Shown one piece after another: positions 1 through 4,700 of a stretch of DNA of 5,125 bases. The first letter of the stretch is position 1. Every line of letters starts with the position of its first letter. The notes under the pieces are model-generated. The model had not been told where the DNA came from and searched no databases. It saw only the letters and a program-made list of their open reading frames with translations. The stretch is from Chloroflexota bacterium (GTDB taxonomy: Bacteria; Chloroflexota; Dehalococcoidia; Lucifugimonadales; Lucifugimonadaceae). Position numbers and translations under genes: made by a program. The stretch is taken from positions 1 to 5,125 of the forward strand of contig VXTA01000141.1 in NCBI GenBank assembly GCA_009837685.1, in the 5' to 3' direction.

Positions 1-16
1 CTCCCACGGAGGGGAG
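1..16. repeat. Family A palindromic repeat, cut by left edge
   Basis: The first bases CTCCC (1-5) pair with GGGAG (12-16) around a 6-base loop, and the 3' flank continues AGGGG. This matches the right half of the family A hairpins at 3524-3544 and 4599-4621, whose arms read CCCTCTCCC and GGGAGAGGG; the outer left arm presumably lies before the window. The loop here differs (ACGGAG instead of ATCAA). Both other copies lie just after a gene end, so this one may too. It could act as a terminator or transcript-stabilising hairpin, but no T run follows. Confidence 0.5.
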
Positions 17-65
17 AGGGGATTGTTGGTGGTTTTGCAAAGGTGTCATCAAGGGGAAGAGAGAT

Positions 66-536
66 TCACCGTCGCTTTGCGCGTTCTTGTGCGCACATCC
101 ATTCGTCGTGGGGTGGTACGGGCTCGCCGATTACGTAGAGGAAGAAGTAGCTGCCGGTGTCGCCGAGGAATTTGAACTGCTTTTTCAAGTCTTTGACGAC
201 GTCGTAGAAATCGCCGTGGGAGCGTAGGTAATCGATGAAGCAGCCATGTTCGGCGTCGAGTTCGATGATGCGCTGAGCGTTGTGGGTGATGGCGGCGAGT
301 TTGCGTCGGTTGCGGATGACGCGCTTGTCTTGAGCAAGTTCGTCCAGCTCCTCTTGGGTTAAGGCGGCGACTCTTCCGATCTCGAAGCCGTGGAATGCCT
401 CATTGGTGTCGGGCCATTTGGCGTTGACGACTTGCCAGGACATTCCGCTCTGGAAAACGGCTTTGGACATTACCTCAAGGTAGTCATCGAGGGATTGGAC
501 TTGTACTTGAGGCGGCGCGCCTTTTTCATCGGGCAT
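66..536 (-). CDS. Short DNA-3-methyladenine glycosylase I (Tag)-like protein
   Basis: This 156-residue protein resembles the core of the Tag family of helix-hairpin-helix base-excision glycosylases, which remove 3-methyladenine from DNA. The matching stretch is residues 28-105: QSGMSW (29-34, cf. QAGLSW in E. coli Tag), the AFHGFE segment (47-52), VIRNRRKL (73-80) and N86-A87. KKQFKFLGDTGSYFF (118-132) matches the family's ALKKRGFKFVGTSICYSF region. Comparison is with the E. coli protein from memory. The usual N-terminal piece with a zinc cysteine/histidine and a base-stacking tyrosine is absent. The position of catalytic Glu38 aligns with Ala26. At the C-terminus only H143 and C148 remain as possible metal ligands. 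Trp34 is kept. The protein may therefore be a divergent or non-catalytic DNA-binding relative. The start is supported by AGGAG (complement of 544-548) seven bases upstream. It is transcribed divergently from the thiolase-like gene. Confidence 0.7.
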   Translation of the reverse strand: MPDEKGAPPQVQVQSLDDYLEVMSKAVFQSGMSWQVVNAKWPDTNEAFHGFEIGRVAALTQEELDELAQDKRVIRNRRKLAAITHNAQRIIELDAEHGCFIDYLRSHGDFYDVVKDLKKQFKFLGDTGSYFFLYVIGEPVPPHDEWMCAQERAKRR

Positions 537-614
537 GAGTAGTCTCCTGTTTGAACTGTGATTTATGTGATTTTAATGATGGGGTGTGACTTCCCCGCGC
601 CCTTGCCTCTCTGG

Positions 615-634
615 ATTCCCGCCTTCGCAGGAAT
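615..634. repeat. Family B hairpin repeat
   Basis: ATTCC (615-619) pairs with GGAAT (630-634), then a C620/A629 mismatch, then GC/GC, closing on a CTTC tetraloop (623-626). The core and flanks (GGATTC...GGAATGACG) recur at 3570-3595. Read antisense it encodes HSCEGGNPE, the kind of spurious peptide such intergenic repeats commonly give, so the reading frames across it are not taken as genes. It lies in the divergent gap between the Tag-like and thiolase-like genes, where the promoters of both must also be. No convincing -35/-10 pair was found there. Confidence 0.7.
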
Positions 635-716
635 GACGGACGATTCGGTTGACGAATAGTATTCTTATACCGCACATGGAGCGCGACGAAGACGCTAACG
701 GAGTTGGAAATCGATC

Positions 717-1880
717 ATGCCGAACATCAATAGACTTAAGGCGCTTTCTGGGCAATCCGCGATTGTGGGGGTGGCCGAATCTGATCAGATCGGGAATGTA
801 CCGGACAAGTCGCCGTTGGCGCATCATGCAGAGGCGGCTATCAACGCTCTGGACGATGCGGGGCTGTCCCTTTCGGATGTCGATGGGTTGATGACGGCTG
901 GATGGTCGACGTTGGATGTCGGGGAGTATCTGGGGATACATCCGCGGTTTACGGACAGCACTTCGGTAGGCGGTTCATCGTTTGTTATCCACATTGCGCA
1001 CGCGATTGCGGCTATTCAGGCCGGGTACTGCGAGGTTGCCCTGATCACGCATGGGCAGGCTGGGCGGAGTGATCGGGCTAGGGCGGGCGCTAACTTGGGG
1101 ACGCCGCAGAGCCAGTATGAGACTCCGTACGGGATCATAGGCCCGCCGGTCTCGTATTCGATGGCGTGTCGTCGGTACATGCACCAGTACGGTGAGGACC
1201 GGACGCGGGAGGCGATGGCGAACATTGCGGTGTCGACCCGGAAATGGGCGAACATGAACGAGAAGGCTTATTTCTACGACCGCCCGGCGACGTTCGACGA
1301 CTATCACGAGTCACGATGGATCTCGTGGCCGTTCCATTTGTTGGACTGCTGCTTGGTGACGGATGCAGGTGCGGCGATTGTTGTGACGACGGCGGAAAGG
1401 GCGAAGGACTGTGCAAAGGGCGGTGTTGGTATCTTGGGCGCGGCCGAGGGACACGACCACTCGATGATTTCGCAGATGCCCGATTTGACGCGGGCGTTTG
1501 GTCGCAATACCGGTCAGCAGGCGCTGGACATGGCAGGTGTTTCGCACTCCGATCTCGACCTGATGATGATCTACGACTCATTCACCTACACGGTGTTGGT
1601 CTCGTTGGAGAACCTGGGGTTCTGCGGACCAGGCGAAGGTCCGGACTTGGTGGCGAATCAACGGACGGCGCCGGGCGGAGATTTTCCGGTGAATACGTCG
1701 GGCGGCGGGTTGTCGTACACGCACCCGGGGATGTACGGGATCTTCACCGTTGTGGAGGCGGTACGGCAGTTGCGTGGTGAGACTGGCGAGCGGCAGTTGG
1801 ATGACTGCAACTTGGCGATTGCGCACGGAACCGGTGGTCAGCTGTCATCGACTGGGACGGTGATACTGGCTGCGCCATAG
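717..1880 (+). CDS. Thiolase-like / lipid-transfer protein (SCP2-thiolase family), no nucleophilic Cys
   Basis: This 387-residue protein has the thiolase fold pattern of the SCP2-thiolase/lipid-transfer group, usually annotated as acetyl-CoA acetyltransferase or thiolase family protein. Visible landmarks are AIVGVAES (15-22), the LDDAGLSLSDVDGL segment (45-58), YDSFTY followed by LENLGFCGPGEG (286-308), NTSGGGLSYTHPG (326-338) with His336, and HGTGG (370-374). The nucleophilic cysteine of true thiolases should fall in SVGGSS (83-88) and is missing. The second catalytic cysteine (CxGGG) is replaced by HGTGG. Cys-independent relatives include Ltp2-type retro-aldolases of steroid side-chain breakdown, which work with a DUF35 partner; such a partner lies at 3081-3500. 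The substrate is probably an acyl-CoA, not identifiable here. GGAG at 700-703 is 13 bases before the ATG, a long spacing, but the next ATG (M59) would remove the first strand and helix of the fold. Confidence 0.9.
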   Translation: MPNINRLKALSGQSAIVGVAESDQIGNVPDKSPLAHHAEAAINALDDAGLSLSDVDGLMTAGWSTLDVGEYLGIHPRFTDSTSVGGSSFVIHIAHAIAAIQAGYCEVALITHGQAGRSDRARAGANLGTPQSQYETPYGIIGPPVSYSMACRRYMHQYGEDRTREAMANIAVSTRKWANMNEKAYFYDRPATFDDYHESRWISWPFHLLDCCLVTDAGAAIVVTTAERAKDCAKGGVGILGAAEGHDHSMISQMPDLTRAFGRNTGQQALDMAGVSHSDLDLMMIYDSFTYTVLVSLENLGFCGPGEGPDLVANQRTAPGGDFPVNTSGGGLSYTHPGMYGIFTVVEAVRQLRGETGERQLDDCNLAIAHGTGGQLSSTGTVILAAP

Positions 1881-1909
1881 AACGTTCTCTGGATGCATTG
1901 GCCGCTAAC

Positions 1910-1914
1910 GGAGG
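1910..1914 (+). promoter_or_regulatory. Strong Shine-Dalgarno sequence without a well-placed start
   Basis: GGAGG here is the best ribosome-binding sequence in the gap after the thiolase-like gene. It lies only 3 bases before GTG 1918, which opens the frame of the following membrane protein, and 13 bases before ATG 1928, which opens a 28-codon frame ending at 2014. Paralogue alignment puts the true start of the membrane protein at 1993, so this site may serve a leader peptide, a longer N-terminus, or nothing. The 11 bases CGCTAACGGAG (1903-1913) are identical to 693-703 before the thiolase-like gene. Confidence 0.4.
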
Positions 1915-1992
1915 ACAGTGCCTCTTCATGGAGATCGGCATCGGCTTTCTATACCGATTCAGCGTGTGGCGTGCCAGCGTAGAATCGGTTTC

Positions 1993-2463
1993 GTGTTTTG
2001 GTCTAAATCCATAAGTAGGTTTACGGGTGTGGCTTTGACGGTCGTTGTGTTGCCCGTCGGGATGTTCGTGATGTACGCGGGCTTTCTGATCGGCCTCAAT
2101 ATGATTACGTTCGGCGTCGGCGTCGAGGCTTGCGACGATCCGACAGTGTGGAGATTTCCGGAAGAGTGTCAGATCCATCTCGGTGATCGTGTAACGGGTA
2201 ACGGTGTCGAAAGCGGGAAAGATTTCATTTGGCGCGGGACGGAGGCTGAGGCCGATATATGTCACGACGAGTTATGGACTATGGGCCAGACTAGAACAGC
2301 GTTCAGATATATGAATCCCGACGAGTGGCCTCAGTGTTTCAACAATTACTCCGACAACTTGGACGAGTACGGTTTTGCGGGGAGATTGAAATTCGACGGA
2401 GAGTTGATCGAGGATACGAAACCTCACGAAATTCAGTTGGTGACACCCACGGCGACACCGTGA
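1993..2463 (+). CDS. Small membrane-anchored four-cysteine protein, copy 1 (unknown function)
   Basis: I do not recognise this family. From GTG 1993 it is 156 residues: a short start (MFWSKSISRF), one hydrophobic segment at about 11-40, then a polar domain probably outside the membrane, given its cysteines. Cysteines 47, 59, 90 and 115 line up with 48, 60, 91 and 113 of the next gene's product, as do P56-x-EC, H62-x-G64, DFIW-x-G (77-82), GRL (130-132) and the tail LVTPTATP (149-156). About 32 of the first 90 positions are identical. Four shared cysteines suggest two disulfides. The start was chosen because MFWS aligns with MIDWS of the paralogue; the frame is open back to GTG 1918, which has GGAGG only 3 bases ahead and would add 25 residues with no counterpart in the paralogue. 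The gene ends 61 bases before its paralogue and splits the thiolase-like gene from its DUF35 partner. Confidence 0.75.
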   Translation: MFWSKSISRFTGVALTVVVLPVGMFVMYAGFLIGLNMITFGVGVEACDDPTVWRFPEECQIHLGDRVTGNGVESGKDFIWRGTEAEADICHDELWTMGQTRTAFRYMNPDEWPQCFNNYSDNLDEYGFAGRLKFDGELIEDTKPHEIQLVTPTATP

Positions 2464-2524
2464 AAGCTAGATCAAGTTCTCGGCGTATTTCACGGCTCCA
2501 TCTGCTGCCTCTGAAAGCAATTAG

Positions 2525-2989
2525 ATGATCGACTGGTCAAGACCAATAGGACGAATTGTCGCGGTGATGCTCGCGGTCGTTGTTATACCGGTTGCGTTGT
2601 TCTACGTATATGTTGCGATTGGCATTGGGATTGAAGCAGGGCAGTCATACTTACGTTCCGAGAACTGCCCTGACCGATCGACATACACATTGCCTAATGA
2701 ATGTCTGTACCACATGGGCGAATGGATGCGCGGGGTGGAAAACGATGGCAAGAGCGACTTCATTTGGTATGGGAGCCAGACCGAGTTAAACGTTTGCATC
2801 AAGACATTCGAAGAGCAACAAGAAGCTGAAATCGAAGCGACCTTCAAAATTTCTGAGGAATGTCGGGAGCAGTACGAAGGCACCGATCGCCTGACTGGAT
2901 ACAACGCGAAGATGGAGTACCGTGGGCGCCTCCTCAATGATTCCGATATGCACTTATGGGGTTTCGTAACTCCGACACCATCGCCGTGA
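2525..2989 (+). CDS. Small membrane-anchored four-cysteine protein, copy 2 (unknown function)
   Basis: This is a tandem paralogue of the preceding gene, 154 residues, family not recognised. MIDWSRPIGR leads into a hydrophobic segment at about 11-36, so it is a likely single-pass or signal-anchored protein. The domain beyond carries cysteines 48, 60, 91 and 113, P57-x-EC, H63-x-G65, DFIW-x-G (78-83), a glutamate-rich stretch (96-104) and the tail VTPTPSP (148-154). The two copies are collinear to the third cysteine with a single one-residue offset, then diverge more, which points to an old duplication rather than a recent one. The ribosome-binding site is weak (GAAAG at 2513-2517). Sampled G+C is about 45-48% (2581-2700), against about 60% in the thiolase-like gene, suggesting different ancestry. 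Possible roles include a cell-envelope or sensor-type exported domain; nothing in the sequence decides it. Confidence 0.78.
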   Translation: MIDWSRPIGRIVAVMLAVVVIPVALFYVYVAIGIGIEAGQSYLRSENCPDRSTYTLPNECLYHMGEWMRGVENDGKSDFIWYGSQTELNVCIKTFEEQQEAEIEATFKISEECREQYEGTDRLTGYNAKMEYRGRLLNDSDMHLWGFVTPTPSP

Positions 2990-3080
2990 TGCCCTACAAC
3001 ACGAAAAGCATCGGGCGATTACAATCTACACACGAAATCGTAGTCTGTGAAATCAACCATCTCCGCGAAGGGAATACACG

Positions 3081-3500
3081 ATGACCACTGATGCGCCTGC
3101 ACGACCTGAGCCTGTTTCGCAGCCGGAATCTGATCGCTACTGGGAAGGGGCTCGGAATGGGGAGCTTTGGTTGCAGCGTGACAAGACTACGGGGGAGTAT
3201 CAGTTCTACCCGCGGGCTTTCAGTTTGGCGACGCCGGGCGGCGAGTTGGAGTGGGTGAAGGCGTCGGGCAATGCGACGTTGCACACGTTTGGGATTGTGC
3301 ACGTTCCGCCTCACCCCGCGTTTATGGGAGAGATTCCGTATATCACGGCGATTGTGGAGCTGGAAGAAGGTCCGAAGATGGCGGCGAACATCGTAGGTGT
3401 GGATCCGAAGCCGGAGAATTTGAGCATCGGGATGGCGTTGAAGGTGGTGTTCACGAAGATCAGCGACGACTACACGCTGCCGAACTTCACTCCGGCTTGA
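3081..3500 (+). CDS. DUF35 OB-fold protein lacking zinc-ribbon cysteines
   Basis: At 139 residues this is the usual length of the DUF35 (Zn-ribbon plus OB-fold) proteins that accompany thiolase-like and lipid-transfer proteins as an essential, often acyl-CoA-binding subunit. Family features are the helix SDRYWEGARNGELWLQR (17-33), the FYPR turn (42-45), LEWVKASGNATLHTFGIVH (56-74), PYITAIVELEEGPKMAANIVG (86-106), the LSIGMALKVVF strand (114-124) and the LPNFTPA ending. The zinc ribbon normally has cysteines just after LQR and just after YPR; here those places read DKTTG and AFSLATPGG, and the whole protein contains no cysteine. The zinc site is therefore lost while the OB fold seems intact. 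The probable partner is the thiolase-like protein at 717-1880, although two unrelated genes lie between them. AAGGGA (3068-3073) seven bases before the ATG supports the start. Confidence 0.88.
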   Translation: MTTDAPARPEPVSQPESDRYWEGARNGELWLQRDKTTGEYQFYPRAFSLATPGGELEWVKASGNATLHTFGIVHVPPHPAFMGEIPYITAIVELEEGPKMAANIVGVDPKPENLSIGMALKVVFTKISDDYTLPNFTPA

Positions 3501-3523
3501 AAGTTTTCACACCCTCACTCTAG

Positions 3524-3544
3524 CCCCTCCCATCAAGGAAGGGG
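3524..3544. repeat. Family A hairpin repeat, terminator-like
   Basis: CCCCTCCC (3524-3531) pairs with GGAAGGGG (3537-3544) across an ATCAA loop, with one C/A mismatch. The upstream flank (CACCCTCACTCTAG) matches the flank of the copy at 4599-4621 (CACCCTCACCCTAA). It lies 23 bases after the DUF35 stop codon and could end or stabilise that transcript. No T tract follows, so a classical intrinsic terminator is not shown. Confidence 0.7.
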
Positions 3545-3571
3545 GATAATCGCATTGCCTAGCCCCTTTGG

Positions 3572-3591
3572 ATTCTCGTCTTCGCGGGAAT
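3572..3591. repeat. Family B hairpin repeat
   Basis: This second copy of the hairpin at 615-634 has arms ATTCTCGT (3572-3579) and GCGGGAAT (3584-3591) with two G/T wobble pairs, and the same CTTC loop. It is flanked by GG and GACG as in the first copy. Where the first copy has a C/A mismatch, this one has a C-G pair (3577/3586). It sits 28 bases after a family A repeat and 77 bases before the carbamoyltransferase start, so this 168-base gap is mostly repeat sequence. Confidence 0.7.
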
Positions 3592-3668
3592 GACGTACGC
3601 CGTGTATTGCACAATTTAGGTATATTGCGCGGCTTTTTGTTTGCTGTGCGTGATGTGAGGACATCGAG

Positions 3669-4598
3669 ATGAACAGGCACTTCTTAAGGTTCAAAGACCT
3701 CCCACCGGCGGAGATATCTCCGTTGCTGTACCGGGCGATCGAGCTCAAGAATGGTGCTGAGAGTCGAGCGTTGGAGGGGATGTCGGTGGCGTTGTTGTTC
3801 GAGAAGCCGTCACTGAGGACGAAGTTGTCGTTTTGGATCGGTGCGGAGAAGCTTGGTGGGAAGCCGGTTTACTTTTCGCCAGAAGAGGTGGGGTTGGGCA
3901 AGCGTGAGCCGGTTTCGGACGTGGCCAAGGTTCTCGCGAGCATGGCCGATATGGCCGTCGTGCGCACCTTCGCGCAGTCGACCTTGGACGAGTTCGGTGA
4001 GAACAGCGAAGTGCCTGTGATCAACGCTTTGACAGACGAAGAACATCCTTGTCAGGCCCTGGCTGACGTGATGACGATGCTAGAGATTCGCGGGTATCTG
4101 GACGAAGTGCGAGTGGCGTTTATCGGAGACGGCAACAACGTGGCTACAAGCTTGGCGTACGCAGTAGCTGGCTCAGGCGGGACGATCGTGATCGCGTCGC
4201 CGATGGATTACGAGTTGGCCTACGGCACGAGATACGATGCTGCGGAGTACACATCCGGCTCGGTGACGATGGCGAGTGTCATTCAGATGCGTGACCCGGT
4301 CGAGGCGACGCGCCATGCCGATTTTGTCTACACGGACGTGTGGACGAGTATGGGTCAAGAGGCGGAGACGCAACAGAGGTTGCGGGACTTTCAGGGCTAT
4401 CAGGTCAATCCTGAATTGATGGAGTACGCGAAGCCGCAGGCGCGATTCATGCATGACATGCCGGCACATCCGGGGGAAGAGGTGTCGGAGGACATGCTGT
4501 CGCACCCGTCATCGGTTGTCTACCAGCAGGCGGAGAATCGCATGTGGGCGCAGATGGCTCTGATGGAAAAGATAGTTGGGGATTCACCCTCACCCTAA
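3669..4598 (+). CDS. argF: Ornithine carbamoyltransferase-like protein with HDMP in place of HCLP
   Basis: At 309 residues this has the full length and motif order of ornithine carbamoyltransferase, the cytoplasmic arginine-pathway enzyme that makes citrulline from ornithine and carbamoyl phosphate. The carbamoyl-phosphate loop is FEKPSLRTK (44-52; the family usually has S-x-R-T-R). HPCQALAD (126-133) is the HPxQ motif, GDGNNVATSL (153-162) starts the second domain, and DVWTSMGQE (223-231) is the ornithine-binding SMG loop. The C-terminal QAENRMWAQMAL (287-298) is typical. The conserved HCLP, whose cysteine contacts ornithine and is catalytic, reads HDMP (262-265; GAC at 4455-4457), and the following HRGEE reads HPGEE. 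It may be a divergent ornithine enzyme, a carbamoyltransferase for another substrate, or impaired. GAGGA (3657-3661) seven bases upstream supports the start. The final residues GDSPSP and the stop arise from the flank of a family A repeat. No other arginine gene is in view. Confidence 0.85.
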   Translation: MNRHFLRFKDLPPAEISPLLYRAIELKNGAESRALEGMSVALLFEKPSLRTKLSFWIGAEKLGGKPVYFSPEEVGLGKREPVSDVAKVLASMADMAVVRTFAQSTLDEFGENSEVPVINALTDEEHPCQALADVMTMLEIRGYLDEVRVAFIGDGNNVATSLAYAVAGSGGTIVIASPMDYELAYGTRYDAAEYTSGSVTMASVIQMRDPVEATRHADFVYTDVWTSMGQEAETQQRLRDFQGYQVNPELMEYAKPQARFMHDMPAHPGEEVSEDMLSHPSSVVYQQAENRMWAQMALMEKIVGDSPSP

Positions 4599-4621
4599 CC
4601 CTCTCCCATCAAGGGAGAGGG
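4599..4621. repeat. Family A hairpin repeat, perfect 9-bp stem
   Basis: CCCTCTCCC (4599-4607) pairs perfectly with GGGAGAGGG (4613-4621) over an ATCAA loop. The conserved left flank GATTCACCCTCACCCTAA (4581-4598) supplies the last codons and the stop of the carbamoyltransferase gene, so the hairpin begins at the very next base. Its position and strong stem fit a terminator or a 3'-end stabilising element for that gene, though no T run follows. Confidence 0.8.
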
Positions 4622-4656
4622 GGTGGATCGTGTGTGCCCCCTTTGTCCTGCGGACA

Positions 4657-4678
4657 TTTCCCCCGCGAGCGAGGGAAA
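4657..4678. repeat. Family C hairpin repeat before der
   Basis: TTTCCC (4657-4662) pairs with GGGAAA (4673-4678), followed inward by a C4663/A4672 mismatch, a CG/CG pair and a CGAG tetraloop (4666-4669). The design (outer stem, one C/A mismatch, two pairs, four-base loop) is the same as the family B hairpin at 615-634, with different bases. Read antisense it gives VSLARGGN, a typical spurious repeat peptide. Only one copy is in the window, so its repeat status rests on that resemblance. Confidence 0.45.
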
Positions 4679-4700
4679 CCAAAGAATTTTGACGATAACG

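Noticed and set aside
47..63. CATCAAGGGGAAGAGAG, resembling the loop and right arm of a family A repeat
   Set aside because: There is no matching left arm, so it may be a decayed half copy or chance; too weak to list.
649..670. TTGACG with downstream TTATAC before the thiolase-like gene
   Set aside because: The 10-base spacing is too short for a sigma-70 promoter, and no better -10 lies at the right distance.
573..941. Leftward open frame of 122 codons across the divergent gap and the start of the thiolase-like gene
   Set aside because: It is antisense to a clear thiolase-family gene, and its C-terminal part is the translation of the family B repeat (HSCEGGNPE).
1135..1581. Long leftward open frames inside the thiolase-like gene
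   Set aside because: They are Arg/Ser/Pro-rich antisense shadows typical of G+C-rich coding sequence and have no protein-family features.
1918..1992. N-terminal extension of the first membrane protein from GTG 1918
   Set aside because: The extra 25 residues have no counterpart in the paralogue, which aligns from GTG 1993, and the GGAGG is only 3 bases from GTG 1918.
1928..2014. Possible 28-residue leader peptide starting MEIGIGFLYRF
   Set aside because: GGAGG is 13 bases upstream, the frame is short and there is no homology. It remains possible but cannot be supported as a gene.
3607..3626. Promoter-like TTGCAC and TATATT before the carbamoyltransferase gene
   Set aside because: The spacing is only 8 bases, far from the 16-18 expected. 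TATATT alone is not enough.
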